Shown here: positions 29,408 to 39,435 of the stretch, piece after piece
Layout of the letters: the number at the start of each line of letters is the position of its first letter
How positions within the stretch are numbered: the stretch's first letter is position 1
Assembly (NCBI RefSeq): GCF_033095805.1
Contig: NZ_CP109901.1
Span: forward strand, 930,001-994,000
DNA: 64,000 nt
Direction: 5' to 3'
DNA from: Serratia sp. UGAL515B_01
Lineage (GTDB): Bacteria; Pseudomonadota; Gammaproteobacteria; Enterobacterales; Enterobacteriaceae
Program-made: the position numbers and the translations under genes
Notes under the pieces: model-generated
Database searches by the model: none
The model's input: the letters and a program-made list of their open reading frames with translations, nothing else
What the model was told of the DNA's origin: nothing

Positions 29408-30400
29408 TTACTTTTCTTCGGTCAGGGAATAAGGCAGGTGCTTTATGGCGAGCTGGCTGCTGTTGTCGTCACGCACGCGTAGCACACTGTCAGCTTCTAG
29501 ATCGTTATTCATCACCGCTTGTACCCAAAGCGTTCCGTCGGCTAGAGTGACGGCGGCGAGTACCGTGCCGGTACGGCGCCAGTTTTCCCCTAGCTTCAAT
29601 TCCAGATCCTCACCAGCCTGTGGCTCACGACTGGCTTTACCTTCCAGCCAGTACATAGCACGCTTGTTAGCACCACGGAACTTGGCCCGAGCCACCATTT
29701 CTTGCCCGGTGTAACAGCCTTTACTAAAGCTAATTCCTGCTAATGCCTGCAAATTGGTAGCCTGCGGGAGCAATTGTGCGCTGTTTACTGCGTCAATAAT
29801 CGGGTAACCGGCCTCAATATCCAGCGCTAACCATTGGCGGCTGTCGTTTAATTCTGCCTGTTCATTTAGCTTAGCGGTGATAAGACTCGCTGTTTCTGCA
29901 TTGGTGATCAGCACAAAACGTTCCGCTGGCAAAGCGTAATGCAGCAGAGTGGTATCACCTTCTTGTACCACTTGATGTTCAGCATCGGGCAAGGTACTAA
30001 AAACACCCGCTAATGCTGTGCGGGCCTGGAGGCCAGCAACACCCAGAAGCACCGCCTCATTGTCGGCAGCAATAGTGACCTTGGAGAAAACGGCATACTT
30101 TTTGATTTCAGCCAATTGGCTTTCCAAAACGCTGCGACGCTCAAAATAGGCAATACCTTCGTCACAGTGGAATAAACGCATATTGCTCCACATTTTGCCC
30201 TTTGCATCACAATGTGCGCAGAGTACGTGCTGATTGACTGCCAGTTTATCGATATCCGCCGTCACCTGACCCTGAAGATATTTCATCGTGTCAGGCCCAT
30301 TTAGTCGAACCAAGGCCCAATCTTCCAGTGAGATCAGCGTCAGTGGCAGATGAGAGGAAGCGGAAGGTTGATGGGGTGAAAAAGGAATAGTAAACGCCAT
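29408..30400 (-). CDS. ygfZ: tRNA-modifying folate-binding protein YgfZ
   Basis: COG0354 folate-binding protein of 330 residues, required for normal activity of some iron-sulfur enzymes such as MiaB. The start [20 protein letters not shown] matches E. coli; an ATG six codons upstream is not conserved. The diagnostic [17 protein letters not shown], with the essential cysteine, is near residue 225, and the GCV_T-like C-terminal barrel follows ([18 protein letters not shown] segment). It is divergent from sdhE, the conserved arrangement. Confidence 0.94.
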   Translation of the reverse strand: MAFTIPFSPHQPSASSHLPLTLISLEDWALVRLNGPDTMKYLQGQVTADIDKLAVNQHVLCAHCDAKGKMWSNMRLFHCDEGIAYFERRSVLESQLAEIKKYAVFSKVTIAADNEAVLLGVAGLQARTALAGVFSTLPDAEHQVVQEGDTTLLHYALPAERFVLITNAETASLITAKLNEQAELNDSRQWLALDIEAGYPIIDAVNSAQLLPQATNLQALAGISFSKGCYTGQEMVARAKFRGANKRAMYWLEGKASREPQAGEDLELKLGENWRRTGTVLAAVTLADGTLWVQAVMNNDLEADSVLRVRDDNSSQLAIKHLPYSLTEEK

Positions 30401-30733
30401 AGTCAGTTCCTGCTGCATGTTTAGCTTACCTGTAGGAAGTCACGCCATGGTAAAAGAGGCTGCCGGCTTTGCAAGCAGTTAATAGCTTTACACCGTTTTT
30501 TTTGACATTTTACCCGTTGTTAAGCGAACGCCCTTCCCGGTAGGCAGAGCAAATTGTTACTCTATACGTTCACGGTAAAAGCGCTCTACTCGTCGTCTTG
30601 CAAGTTGCAAGGGCCGCGTTTCTCTGCCAAACCGTTTGCGGGTAGAATGATATCACGCGCGTGTTGCCATACATAAAGCCTGTTTCACTCTTGTTCAGGC
30701 TCACCATGTAGAAAAGAGGTTGTTCATAATATT
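30401..30733. other. Divergent intergenic region ygfZ-sdhE
   Basis: About 330 bases with promoters for both genes. No coding sequence seen. I see no terminator or operator I would name. Confidence 0.5.
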
Positions 30734-31000
30734 ATGAATATTAACAATAAAGCTCGTATTCACTGGGCGTGTCGCCGAGGAATGCGCGAATTGGATATTT
30801 CGATCATGCCGTTTTTCGAGCATGAATATGACACCCTGAGTGATGAGGAAAAAAACGTATTCATCCGTTTGCTGGAATGCGACGACCCTGATTTGTTCAA
30901 TTGGCTGATGAATCACGGTTCCCCGCAGGATAAAGAACTGCAAAAAATGGTGTCCTTGATCCAAACGCGAAATAAAGCCCGTGGCCCAGTGGCGATGTGA
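30734..31000 (+). CDS. sdhE: FAD assembly factor SdhE
   Basis: Small protein of 88 residues (YgfY/CptB) that promotes covalent flavin attachment to SdhA and FrdA. The essential RGxxE motif is visible as CRRGMRELD near residue 15, and the rest is the five-helix fold ([20 protein letters not shown]). The end overlaps the next gene by 20 bases, giving a coupled sdhE-ygfX unit. This operon was first characterised in Serratia. Confidence 0.95.
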   Translation: MNINNKARIHWACRRGMRELDISIMPFFEHEYDTLSDEEKNVFIRLLECDDPDLFNWLMNHGSPQDKELQKMVSLIQTRNKARGPVAM

Positions 31001-31403
31001 TATCCGTGTATCCTGGCGAACCCAGCTATTTTCTCTGCTGGTTCATGGCGCACTTATCCTTCTGATCCTGCTTTCACCCTGGCCAGACGTCTATGCTCCA
31101 ATCTGGTTGGTGCTGATGATATTGGTCGTTTTTGAATGTATACGCAGTCAGAAAAATATCTCATCAAGACAAGGGCTGTTGAAATTACTCGGAGAGCGGC
31201 GGGTTGAGTGGCGTGGCCGGGAATGGTTAATGTTGAAAAACCCCTGGATGCCGAGGTTTGGGGTCCTGTTGTCACTTCAGCAGGTGAATGGTAAAAAACG
31301 TTGCAGGCTCTGGCTGGCTTCAGATGCTTTAGGCAATGAAGATTGGCGCCATCTGCGCCAACGGTTGTTATATCCACAATCCGCTGACGATGGTGACGGG
31401 TGA
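30981..31403 (+). CDS. ygfX: Membrane protein YgfX/CptA
   Basis: Protein of 140 residues beginning with a GTG inside the sdhE end, with an N-terminal region [20 protein letters not shown] and two membrane helices ([26 protein letters not shown]) followed by a soluble tail. The E. coli homologue (CptA) has been described as affecting cytoskeleton proteins FtsZ/MreB, and in Serratia YgfX interacts with SdhE. Start choice follows the conserved overlap. Confidence 0.85.
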   Translation: MAQWRCDIRVSWRTQLFSLLVHGALILLILLSPWPDVYAPIWLVLMILVVFECIRSQKNISSRQGLLKLLGERRVEWRGREWLMLKNPWMPRFGVLLSLQQVNGKKRCRLWLASDALGNEDWRHLRQRLLYPQSADDGDG

Positions 31404-31428
31404 TGAAACCGCTACTCACAGAGTGTAC

Positions 31429-31766
31429 CAGCATTAGTCATCCTTGACGTCGACCTCCCTGATATCAATGGTTTTGAACTTTGCCGCCGACTTACTGGTG
31501 CAGATCGCTCGGCTGGATCGACAACACGGTGATGTGTCACAAGGCTAACTGGCTCAGGCTATCGCTAAACTCAACCAGCGGCCAATTGGTGCCCATTTCG
31601 GGGCGTGTTGTTTGCTGTTCTGGCGGAGATTATGGTGTTGACGCGCAAACGGGACTGGTATCTGGTGACCGATTCGGCCCGCTTAAAAGGAAACGTTGTC
31701 GACGAAGTGGAAACCTGTACTACGCCAGCAAGTAACGGAGATAATCGATTCAGACTGTGGAATTAA
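31429..31766 (+). pseudogene. Eroded remains of creB, creC and creD
   Basis: Three fused scraps in different frames. At about 31434-31495, LVILDVDLPDINGFELCRRL is the phosphoacceptor region of a CreB-like response regulator. Next, LLVQIARLDRQHGDVSQG resembles the dimerisation/phosphotransfer edge of the CreC sensor kinase. From about 31595, FAVLAEIMVLTRKRDWYLVT followed by a tail ending FRLWN and TAA at 31764 resembles the C-terminus of the CreD membrane protein. Order and orientation fit a creBCD operon reduced by internal deletions from about 4 kb to 0.34 kb. The CreB part is convincing, CreC and CreD less so. Confidence 0.6.
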
Positions 31767-31773
31767 AAACGCT

Positions 31774-31797
31774 TTTGGGCGCCAGTACGCGCCCAAA
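31774..31797. terminator. Bidirectional terminator between creD remnant and fldB
   Basis: TTTGGGCGC-CAGTAC-GCGCCCAAA is a perfect 9-bp inverted repeat just after the creD remnant stop and just before the convergent fldB stop, with A/T-rich flanks on both sides. Confidence 0.75.
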
Positions 31798-31801
31798 GGC
31801 A

Positions 31802-32320
31802 TTACAGCAGCGGCTCTATTTCTAATAGGATTTGTTCACACCACTGTTGCAACCGCTCATCACTCATTTCGTACTGGTTTACCTCATCCAGCGCCAGGCC
31901 AACAAAGTGCTTGCCGTCGGCGCTGAGTGGTTTCGGGCTGGTGAATTCAAAGCCTTCTGTTGGCCAAAAACCGATAAACTGAACCCCAAGAGGGGCGAGA
32001 TGTGCATGCAGCATACCGAGCGCATCCAGGAACCATTCGCCATAGCCCAGTTGATCACCCAAACCGTAGAGAGCAACAACCTTTCCTTTTAGATTCAGTT
32101 CGGTCAGTTGTGGCCACACGGCCTCCCAGTCTTCTTGCAACTCACCAAAGTCCCAGGTTGGGATGCCGAGGATCAAAACGGAATAATCTTCCATCAGCTT
32201 AGGGGAGATGTCTTTCAAATTGTGCAAGTCGACAAGGTCTTCACCCAGGATCTCACGGATTTTTTCTGCAGCTATCTCGGTGTAGCAAGTGCTGGAACCG
32301 TAAAACAGACCAATCTTCAT
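31802..32320 (-). CDS. fldB: Flavodoxin FldB
   Basis: FMN-binding electron carrier of 172 residues. The ATG at 32320 gives [20 protein letters not shown], which has the FMN phosphate loop; upstream in-frame ATGs (for example 32335) lack conserved sequence. [17 protein letters not shown] and [20 protein letters not shown] are the other flavin-contact loops. FldB is told from FldA by the divergent arrangement with xerD. In E. coli it is a SoxRS-induced flavodoxin. Confidence 0.94.
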   Translation of the reverse strand: MKIGLFYGSSTCYTEIAAEKIREILGEDLVDLHNLKDISPKLMEDYSVLILGIPTWDFGELQEDWEAVWPQLTELNLKGKVVALYGLGDQLGYGEWFLDALGMLHAHLAPLGVQFIGFWPTEGFEFTSPKPLSADGKHFVGLALDEVNQYEMSDERLQQWCEQILLEIEPLL

Positions 32321-32427
32321 CTTCAAACCGTTCATGTTGCCGTAGATACAATGACAACGAGTATACTCGATTTGTATTGGCTTCAGGCATAATGCCAGGT
32401 GCATGAATGTAACAAAGAGAGGACCAC

Positions 32428-33327
32428 GTGCAACAGCAAGATAGTGAGCTGATTGAGCAATTCCTGGATGCGCTGTGGCTTGAGCGCAATCTGGCCGAAA
32501 ATACGTTGGCTTCTTATCGGCTTGACTTGCAGGCGTTGGCGGGCTGGTTGGCACATAACGATAGCAGCATATTAGAGGCCGAGGCGTTGGATTTGCAATC
32601 TTTCCTCGCTGAGCGGGTGGAGGGAGGATATAAAGCGACCAGTTCAGCCCGTTTGCTGAGTGCGATGCGTCGTTTGTTTCAATATCTTAACCGTGAAAAG
32701 CTGCGGATGGACGATCCGACAGCCTTGTTAGCCTCGCCCAAATTACCGCAACGTCTGCCAAAAGATCTCAGTGAGGCACAGGTTGAAGCTTTGTTGCAGG
32801 CACCTTGTGTCGATCAGCCGCTGGAACTCCGGGACAAGGCTATGCTTGAAGTACTGTATGCAACAGGCTTACGGGTATCGGAACTGGTTGGCCTAAGCAT
32901 TAGCGATGTCAACCTGCGTCAGGGAGTGGTGCGGGTGATTGGCAAAGGGAATAAAGAGCGGTTGGTTCCATTGGGTGAAGAAGCGGTCTACTGGATCGAA
33001 AATTATCTGGAGCATGGCAGGCCGTGGATGCTGAACGGCCAGACGCTGGATGTGTTATTTCCCAGCAACCGGAGCCAGCAGATGACTCGGCAGACGTTCT
33101 GGCATCGAATCAAACACTATGCGATCCTTGCCGGCATTGACAGTGAACGCCTGTCTCCGCATGTGTTGCGTCATGCCTTTGCGACCCATTTACTGAACCA
33201 TGGTGCCGATCTTCGTGTCGTACAGATGTTATTAGGGCATAGTGACCTCTCGACCACACAAATTTATACACATGTAGCGACTGAAAGATTGAAACAGCTA
33301 CATCAACAGCATCACCCGCGAGCTTAA
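32428..33327 (+). CDS. xerD: Site-specific tyrosine recombinase XerD
   Basis: Protein of 299 residues that, with XerC, resolves chromosome dimers at dif under FtsK control. The GTG start at 32428 follows AGAGAGGA and leads into the core-binding domain ([20 protein letters not shown]). Catalytic residues are intact: Arg in [12 protein letters not shown], HxxR in [14 protein letters not shown], His in [11 protein letters not shown], and Tyr in [11 protein letters not shown]. It is followed by dsbC and recJ as in all enterics. Confidence 0.97.
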   Translation: MQQQDSELIEQFLDALWLERNLAENTLASYRLDLQALAGWLAHNDSSILEAEALDLQSFLAERVEGGYKATSSARLLSAMRRLFQYLNREKLRMDDPTALLASPKLPQRLPKDLSEAQVEALLQAPCVDQPLELRDKAMLEVLYATGLRVSELVGLSISDVNLRQGVVRVIGKGNKERLVPLGEEAVYWIENYLEHGRPWMLNGQTLDVLFPSNRSQQMTRQTFWHRIKHYAILAGIDSERLSPHVLRHAFATHLLNHGADLRVVQMLLGHSDLSTTQIYTHVATERLKQLHQQHHPRA

Positions 33328-33354
33328 CGCTTCGGGATTGTAAGGACTGGAAGA

Positions 33355-34068
33355 ATGAAAAAAGGTTTAATGCTGCTCTCTCTGCTGGTGACTTCTGTTA
33401 CTGGTGCAGCTAATGCTGATGATACAGCAATTCATAAAGCACTCGGCAGCCTGGGTATTGAGCAGGCTGATGTACAACCTTCTGCCGTTGCGGGTTTAAA
33501 AACCGTATTGACCGAAGGCGGTGTGCTGTACGTGACAGAAGATGGTAAACATGTTCTGCAAGGTCCGATGTATGACGTGAGTGGTAATGAGCCGATCAAT
33601 CTGACCAATCAACTGTTGATGACGCAGTTGGAAGCGTTGCAGGATCAGATGATCGTCTACAAGGCAGCGAAAGAAAAACATGTGATCACCGTGTTTACCG
33701 ATATCACCTGCGGTTATTGCCGCAAACTACATGAGCAGATGCAAGAGTATAACGATCTGGGGATCACCGTACGTTATCTGGCGTTTCCGCGTCAGGGGGT
33801 GAATTCTCAGACGGGGAAAGACATGCAGTCCATCTGGTGTACTGCCGACAAAGCAAAAGCTTTTGATGCTGGTATGAAAGGCGATCCGATTTCTCCTGCT
33901 ACCTGCAAAACAGATATTGCTAAGCAATATAAGCTGGGAATACAGTTTGGCGTCCAGGGGACCCCGGCAATCGTACTGAAGAATGGCATGATGATCCCTG
34001 GCTATCAGCCACCGAAAGAAATGGCCGCGATGCTTGACGCTCATTCAGCCTCAGCGACAACGAAATAA
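33355..34068 (+). CDS. dsbC: Thiol:disulfide interchange protein DsbC
   Basis: Periplasmic disulfide isomerase of 237 residues with a Sec signal (MKKGLMLLSLLVTSVTGAAN, cleaved after NA). The N-terminal dimerisation domain precedes a thioredoxin fold whose active site DITCGYCRKLHEQM is near residue 120. The second disulfide cysteines (IWCTADKAKAF and ATCKTDI) and the cis-Pro GTPAIVLKNG are present. It is 28 bases after xerD and 6 bases before recJ. Confidence 0.96.
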   Translation: MKKGLMLLSLLVTSVTGAANADDTAIHKALGSLGIEQADVQPSAVAGLKTVLTEGGVLYVTEDGKHVLQGPMYDVSGNEPINLTNQLLMTQLEALQDQMIVYKAAKEKHVITVFTDITCGYCRKLHEQMQEYNDLGITVRYLAFPRQGVNSQTGKDMQSIWCTADKAKAFDAGMKGDPISPATCKTDIAKQYKLGIQFGVQGTPAIVLKNGMMIPGYQPPKEMAAMLDAHSASATTK

Positions 34069-34074
34069 ACCACA

Positions 34075-35808
34075 GTGAGTATCAAAACCCAATTACGCCG
34101 CCGTGAGGCGGCAGAACCTAACCCTTTGCCAGCCAGTCTGCCACCGTTGCTGCGCCGCATTTACGCGTTGCGTGGCGTTAAGGAAGAACATGAGCTGGAG
34201 CGTAGCGTCAAGGGGATGCTGCCCTGGCATCAACTGGATGGCATTGATTCAGCCGTAGCGATACTGCAACAGGCGTTGAGCGAACGCCGTCGTATCATGG
34301 TGGTGGGGGATTTTGATGCCGACGGTGCCACCAGTACTGCACTGACGGTATTGGCGCTGCGCAGTATGGGCGGCAAAGACGTTGATTATCTGGTGCCTAA
34401 CCGTTTTGAAGATGGTTATGGTCTTAGCCCTGAAGTGGTTGAACAGGTCGCGGCACGCGGTGCTGAGCTGATTGTCACGGTTGATAACGGCATCTCTTCC
34501 CATGCAGGCGTCGATCTGGCGCATATCAAAGGGATGCAGGTGTTGGTGACTGACCACCATCTGCCCGGCGAAACCTTGCCAGCGGCGGAAGCAATCATTA
34601 ACCCTAATCTGCGTGGCTGCGATTTTCCCTCGAAAGCTCTGGCGGGGGTAGGTGTCGCGTTTTATCTGATGCTGGCGCTGCGCGCAAAGCTGCGTGACTG
34701 TGGTTGGTTTGAACAGCGTGCGTTGGCGATGCCTAATTTGGCAGAACTACTGGATCTGGTGGCGTTGGGAACGGTTGCAGATGTCGTGCCACTGGATACC
34801 AATAACCGTATTCTGGTATACCAAGGACTAAATCGTATCCGAGCGGGCAAATGCCGACCTGGTATCCGCGCTTTGCTGGAAGTGGCAAATCGTGATGCAC
34901 GCCAACTTGCCGCCAACGATCTCGGCTTTGCGCTTGGCCCAAGGCTGAATGCGGCTGGGCGGCTGGATGATATGTCGATCGGTGTGGCGTTGTTATTGTG
35001 CGACGACATTACCCAGGCGCGAATGCTTGCTAACGATCTTGACGCACTTAACCTTACCCGGCGGGAAATTGAGCAGGGCATGCAGGTTGAGGCTCTGGAA
35101 TTATGCGATCGGTTAGAGCGGAGCAGTGAACAGCTGCCTTATGGTTTGGCTCTATATCATCCAGAATGGCACCAAGGGGTTGTGGGGATACTTGCTTCAC
35201 GGATCAAAGAACGTTTTCATCGCCCGGTGATCGCCTTTGCTCCTGCGGGAGACGGTATTTTGAAAGGTTCAGGCCGCTCGGTTGCTGGGTTGCACATGCG
35301 TGATGCATTGGAACGGCTGGATACCCTGCATCCAGGGTTGATGATAAAGTTCGGCGGCCATGCTATGGCGGCGGGTTTGTCGCTGGAAGAAGCCAAATTC
35401 GAGGAGTTCCGCCAGCGCTTTGCTGAGCTGGTAGGGGAATGGCTCGATCCAGCGATGTTGGAAGGTGTGGTGTGGTCCGATGGCGAACTGATGATGCAGG
35501 AGCTGACGCTGGATACCGCCGAATTGTTGCGCGAAGGTGGGCCGTGGGGGCAGGCATTTCCTGAACCCATTTTCGACGGCAACTTCCGCATTCTTCAGCA
35601 ACGTTTGGTCGGTGAAAAGCACCTGAAGCTGATGGTGGAACCGCTCAGCGGTGGTCCAGCGCTGGATGGTATTGCCTTTAACATCGATACTACCCAATGG
35701 CCGGATAACAGCATCAAAGAGGTGGAACTGGCCTACAAGCTCGATGTGAACGAGTTTCGTGGTAACCGCAATGTACAGTTGCTGATCCAGTACCTCTGGC
35801 CGCGTTAA
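34075..35808 (+). CDS. recJ: Single-stranded-DNA-specific exonuclease RecJ
   Basis: 5'-3' exonuclease of 577 residues in RecF-pathway recombination, mismatch and base excision repair. It begins with GTG at 34075. The DHH motifs are intact: IMVVGDFDADGATSTALTVL, LIVTVDNGIS, QVLVTDHHLPGE and later LVALGTVADVVPL; the DHHA1 domain contains KFGGHAMAAGLSLEEAKF. The C-terminal OB-fold ends QLLIQYLWPR. Length equals E. coli RecJ. Confidence 0.97.
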   Translation: MSIKTQLRRREAAEPNPLPASLPPLLRRIYALRGVKEEHELERSVKGMLPWHQLDGIDSAVAILQQALSERRRIMVVGDFDADGATSTALTVLALRSMGGKDVDYLVPNRFEDGYGLSPEVVEQVAARGAELIVTVDNGISSHAGVDLAHIKGMQVLVTDHHLPGETLPAAEAIINPNLRGCDFPSKALAGVGVAFYLMLALRAKLRDCGWFEQRALAMPNLAELLDLVALGTVADVVPLDTNNRILVYQGLNRIRAGKCRPGIRALLEVANRDARQLAANDLGFALGPRLNAAGRLDDMSIGVALLLCDDITQARMLANDLDALNLTRREIEQGMQVEALELCDRLERSSEQLPYGLALYHPEWHQGVVGILASRIKERFHRPVIAFAPAGDGILKGSGRSVAGLHMRDALERLDTLHPGLMIKFGGHAMAAGLSLEEAKFEEFRQRFAELVGEWLDPAMLEGVVWSDGELMMQELTLDTAELLREGGPWGQAFPEPIFDGNFRILQQRLVGEKHLKLMVEPLSGGPALDGIAFNIDTTQWPDNSIKEVELAYKLDVNEFRGNRNVQLLIQYLWPR

Positions 35809-35818
35809 TCAGCCTGTG

Positions 35819-35836
35819 GCGCCCCTTTAGGGGCGC
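35819..35836 (+). terminator. Hairpin after recJ
   Basis: GCGCCCC-TTTA-GGGGCGC is a perfect 7-bp GC stem 11 bases after the recJ stop. No U-run, so it may be a weak terminator or pause site ahead of prfB. Confidence 0.5.
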
Positions 35837-35956
35837 TGATGGTTACCCCCATAAAATCTGAGCAACTTGCTATAAACTGGCCACTAGATCCGTTAGAATT
35901 GCCGGTTCAAGTGGCATTTCGCCATCGACGACATCAACGTAAGAACGCTAAAAATC

Positions 35957-37055
35957 ATGTTTGAAATTAATCCGGTAAAAAACCGTATTCAGGATCTGTC
36001 CGAACGGACTGCCGTTCTTAGGGGGTATCTTTGACTACGATGCCAAGAAAGAACGCCTAGAAGAAGTCAACGCCGAGCTTGAACAGCCGGACGTTTGGAA
36101 TGAACCTGAACGCGCACAAGCACTAGGCAAAGAGCGCTCTGCGCTGGAAGCCATTGTTGAAACCATCGACCAACTGGAACAGGGCTGTGAAGACGTCGCA
36201 GGCCTGTTGGAACTGGCTGTTGAAGCGGAAGACGAAGAAACCTTTAATGAAGCAGTGGTTGAGCTTGATCAACTGAGCGTCAAGCTGGATCAACTGGAGT
36301 TCCGCCGTATGTTCTCTGGCGAATACGACAGTGCGGACTGCTACCTGGACATCCAGGCCGGTTCCGGCGGCACCGAAGCACAGGACTGGGCCAGTATGTT
36401 GCTGCGTATGTACCTGCGTTGGGCCGAGTCGAAGGGGTTCAAAACGGAAGTGATCGAAGAGTCTGACGGTGACGTTGCAGGTTTGAAATCGGCCACGATC
36501 AAAATTATCGGCGACTACGCATTCGGCTGGTTACGCACAGAAACCGGTGTACATCGTCTGGTACGCAAAAGCCCATTCGATTCAGGTGGCCGCCGCCATA
36601 CCTCTTTTAGTTCCGTATTCATCTACCCTGAAGTGGATGACGATATTGATATTGATATCAACCCTGCCGATCTGCGCATCGACGTTTACCGCGCTTCAGG
36701 GGCGGGGGGGCAGCACGTAAACAAAACCGAATCGGCAGTGCGTATTACCCACTTGCCAACCAATATCGTGGTGCAGTGCCAGAACGATCGTTCTCAGCAT
36801 AAGAACAAAGATCAAGCATTCAAACAGCTGCGTGCCAAGCTGTATGAATATGAGATGCAAAAGAAAAATGCTGATAAGCAAATACTGGAAGACAACAAGT
36901 CTGACATTGGCTGGGGGAGCCAGATCCGTTCTTATGTATTGGATGATTCCCGCATCAAAGATTTGCGCACTAACGTAGAAACACGTAATACGCAGGCCGT
37001 ACTGGATGGCGACCTGGATAAATTCATTGAGGCAAGTTTGAAAGCCGGGTTATGA
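35957..37055 (+). CDS. prfB: Peptide chain release factor 2, with programmed +1 frameshift
   Basis: RF2 (365 residues after frameshifting) recognises UGA and UAA. Translation starts at ATG 35957 ([20 protein letters not shown]) and meets an in-frame TGA at 36032-36034, codon 26; the ribosome shifts +1 to read GAC and continues [20 protein letters not shown] to 37055. The anticodon-like SPF lies in [12 protein letters not shown] and the catalytic GGQ in [14 protein letters not shown]. This autoregulatory frameshift senses RF2 shortage. lysS follows 9 bases later, as in E. coli. Confidence 0.97.
36011..36035 (+). promoter_or_regulatory. prfB recoding site
   Basis: CTTAGGGGGTATCTTTGAC is identical to the E. 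coli signal: an internal Shine-Dalgarno (AGGGGG) three bases before the slippery CTT, followed by TGA and C. It directs the +1 shift. Confidence 0.97.
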
Positions 37056-37064
37056 GGAACAGAA

Positions 37065-38582
37065 ATGTCTGAGCAACAAGCACAAGGCGCCGAACCGGCG
37101 TTGGATCTCAACAACGAGCTGCAGTCACGCCGTGAAAAACTGGCCACACTGCGTGAGCACGGCATTGCGTTCCCAAATGATTTTCGTCGTGACACAACGT
37201 CCGACAAGCTGCATGTAGAATACGACAGCAAAGAAAACGAAGAACTGGAATCTCTGGGTATAGAAGTGACCGTGGCTGGCCGCATGATGACCCGCCGCAT
37301 CATGGGTAAGGCCTCTTTTGTGACACTGCAAGATGTGGGCGGTCGCATTCAGCTTTACGTTGCACGCGACGATCTGCCTGAAGGTATCTACAACGAACAG
37401 TTCAAGAAATGGGACCTGGGCGATATCCTCGGTGCGCGTGGCAAACTGTTTAAGACCAAGACCGGCGAGCTGTCTGTTCACTGTACCGAACTGCGTCTGT
37501 TGACCAAGGCGCTGCGTCCATTGCCAGATAAGTTCCACGGCCTGGCCGATCAGGAAACGCGTTACCGCCAGCGCTATCTTGATCTGATCGCCAACGAAGA
37601 ATCCCGCAAGACCTTCAAGGTGCGTTCTCAGGTGATGGCAGCGATCCGTAACTTCATGGTGGATAGGGGCTTTATGGAAGTCGAAACCCCGATGATGCAA
37701 GTCATTCCTGGTGGTGCTTCCGCACGGCCGTTCGTGACTCACCATAATGCGCTGGATATCGACATGTATCTGCGTATTGCTCCTGAATTGTACCTGAAAC
37801 GTTTGGTGGTGGGGGGCTTTGAACGCGTGTTTGAAATCAACCGTAATTTCCGGAACGAAGGGGTCTCCCCACGCCATAACCCAGAGTTCACCATGATGGA
37901 ACTCTATATGGCGTATGCAGATTACAAAGATCTGATCGAACTGACTGAATCGCTGTTCCGCACGTTGGCGCAGGACGTGTTGGGTAACACCAAGGTGCCC
38001 TATGGTGATGAAGAGTTCGACTTCGGTAAGCCGTTTGAAAAGCTGACCATGAAAGAAGCGATCAAAAAGTATCGTCCGGAAACCAACCTGGACGATCTGA
38101 ACGATATGGCAAAAGCGGTAGCGATTGCCGAATCTATCGGCATCAAGGTCGAGAAGAGTTGGGGTCTTGGGCGCGTAGTGACCGAGATCTTCGAAGAGAC
38201 TGCGGAAAGCCATCTGATCCAGCCAACCTTCATCACCGAATATCCGGCAGAGGTTTCCCCGCTGGCACGCCGTAACGACGTGAACCCGGAAATCACCGAT
38301 CGCTTCGAGTTTTTCATCGGTGGCCGTGAAATTGGCAACGGTTTCTCCGAGCTGAACGATGCAGAAGACCAGGCTCAGCGCTTTGCTGACCAGGTGGCTG
38401 CCAAAGATGCGGGCGACGACGAAGCGATGTTCTATGATGAAGATTACGTCACGGCATTGGAGCACGGTTTGCCACCGACAGCGGGTTTGGGCATTGGTAT
38501 CGACCGTATGGTGATGCTGTTGACTAACAGCCACACCATCCGTGATGTGATCCTGTTCCCAGCAATGCGTCCGACCAAGTAA
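37065..38582 (+). CDS. lysS: Lysyl-tRNA synthetase (class II)
   Basis: Enzyme of 505 residues that charges tRNA-Lys. An N-terminal OB-fold ([35 protein letters not shown]) binds the anticodon. The class II catalytic motifs follow: motif 1 with [16 protein letters not shown], motif 2 [20 protein letters not shown], and motif 3 [20 protein letters not shown]. It could in principle be lysU, but the prfB-lysS linkage identifies lysS. Intact. Confidence 0.96.
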   Translation: MSEQQAQGAEPALDLNNELQSRREKLATLREHGIAFPNDFRRDTTSDKLHVEYDSKENEELESLGIEVTVAGRMMTRRIMGKASFVTLQDVGGRIQLYVARDDLPEGIYNEQFKKWDLGDILGARGKLFKTKTGELSVHCTELRLLTKALRPLPDKFHGLADQETRYRQRYLDLIANEESRKTFKVRSQVMAAIRNFMVDRGFMEVETPMMQVIPGGASARPFVTHHNALDIDMYLRIAPELYLKRLVVGGFERVFEINRNFRNEGVSPRHNPEFTMMELYMAYADYKDLIELTESLFRTLAQDVLGNTKVPYGDEEFDFGKPFEKLTMKEAIKKYRPETNLDDLNDMAKAVAIAESIGIKVEKSWGLGRVVTEIFEETAESHLIQPTFITEYPAEVSPLARRNDVNPEITDRFEFFIGGREIGNGFSELNDAEDQAQRFADQVAAKDAGDDEAMFYDEDYVTALEHGLPPTAGLGIGIDRMVMLLTNSHTIRDVILFPAMRPTK

Positions 38583-38603
38583 TATGATCTGATACAATCA
38601 AAT

Positions 38604-38630
38604 CCGGTGCAGGTAACTGCGCCGGTTTTT
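38604..38630 (+). terminator. Rho-independent terminator after lysS
   Basis: CCGGTGCAG-GTAA-CTGCGCCGG followed by TTTTT is a 9-bp stem (one G-T/G-C variation) with a clean U-run, 21 bases after the lysS stop. Confidence 0.88.
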
Positions 38631-38713
38631 GCATGGTGCGGAGAGTGATGCGAAGAGTAGGAGAGTTTTGCTGCTAACCGCTTAAAACATCAGCAGTTAC
38701 CCGCTTTCTCCGC

Positions 38714-38741
38714 TTGCCCAACGCGTATAACCGGTTATAAT
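38714..38741 (+). promoter_or_regulatory. Sigma-70 promoter of glyU
   Basis: TTGCCC and a perfect TATAAT are separated by 16 bases, with the tRNA starting 17 bases after the -10 box. GC-rich bases just after the -10 region fit a stringently controlled tRNA promoter. Confidence 0.7.
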
Positions 38742-38758
38742 GCCACTCGTACATTTAA

Positions 38759-38832
38759 GCGGGTGTAGTTCAATGGTAGAACGGCAGCTTCCCAAGCTGC
38801 ATACGAGGGTTCGATTCCCTTCACCCGCTCCA
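38759..38832 (+). tRNA. glyU: tRNA-Gly (anticodon CCC)
   Basis: A 74-nt cloverleaf including encoded CCA. The acceptor stem GCGGGTG pairs with CACCCGC, the anticodon arm GCAGC-TTCCCAA-GCTGC shows the CCC anticodon, and the T arm GAGGG-TTCGATT-CCCTT is normal. It closely matches E. coli glyU. Its 3' end is the attachment site of the adjoining mini-island. Confidence 0.97.
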
Positions 38833-38834
38833 AA
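38816..38834 (+). repeat. Attachment site, left copy (tRNA-Gly 3' end)
   Basis: TCCCTTCACCCGCTCCAAA covers the tRNA 3' end and three further bases, and is repeated exactly at 41640-41658. This pair bounds the integrase-bearing island. Confidence 0.85.
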
Positions 38835-38945
38835 CTCAACTCCCCTGAAGTCTACCAAACTCAACTTTTCCTTGATAAATCAGCAGTTATAGCATTCTAT
38901 TAGTCTATTGAACTCAATTGTACTCCCCCAGGGTCAAGCTCAATG

Positions 38946-38996
38946 TGGGGGTATGGATGGGGGTATAATTGTACCCCCTGCTGAGAGGTACCCCCA
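38946..38996. promoter_or_regulatory. Probable integrase arm-binding repeats, left
   Basis: TGGGGGTAT occurs at 38946-38954 and 38958-38966 (12-base period), with inverted copies TACCCCCT at 38972 and TACCCCCA at 38989, the last touching the integrase ATG. The same pair with the same 12-base period recurs at 41560-41580 near the right att site. Position and repetition suggest binding sites of the integrase N-terminal domain that may also autoregulate int. Confidence 0.6.
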
Positions 38997-39418
38997 ATGA
39001 AGCTGACAGCTCGTCAGGTTGAAACTGCAAAACCCAAAGAGAAGCCCTACAAACTGGCTGATGGTGGTGGTCTTTACCTGCTGGTTAATCCCAACGGCAA
39101 AAGATACTGGCGTCTCAAATACCGTTCACTAGGTAAAGAGAAACTGCTCGCTATTGGCGTTTACCCTGATGTTTCTTTAGCTGAAGCCCGAAGTAAGCGT
39201 GAGGATGCTAAAAGGACATTATCCGCAGGTAACGATCCTTCTCTTGAACGAAAAATTGAGAAACTTAGTCGTCAACAAGACGCAGAAAACTCTTTTGAGG
39301 CTATCACGCGGGAGTGGTATCAGCGTCGCTATGACCGCTGGTCTGTCTCCTACCGCGAAGAGATGCTGAGAACCTTCGAAAAGGATGTGTTCCCTTATAT
39401 CGGTCACCGGCCAATCAA
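38997..39418 (+). pseudogene. P4-type integrase, truncated by an IS3-family insertion
   Basis: Only about 140 of the usual 400 residues remain. The N-terminal arm-binding domain (DUF4102) is clear: MKLTARQVETAKPKEKPYKL, LADGGGLYLLVNPNGKRYWR, and IGVYPDVSLAEARSKREDAK. The core-binding domain starts (FEAITREWYQRRYDRWSVSY, VFPYIGHRPINVVD) and is then cut by the IS at 39419. The catalytic domain is absent beyond the IS, so the gene is dead and downstream DNA was deleted too. Located directly after tRNA-Gly in the normal orientation for such islands. Confidence 0.92.
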
Positions 39419-39435
39419 TGTAGTGGATCACAAAA

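Noticed and set aside
36032..36034. prfB as a pseudogene because of an in-frame TGA
   Set aside because: The TGA is the conserved programmed frameshift site with the full recoding signal.
37125..38597. 490-residue open frame on the minus strand opposite lysS
   Set aside because: It is a shadow of lysS codon usage: no ribosome site, no domain, His/Gln/Phe-rich composition, and lysS on the plus strand is fully intact.
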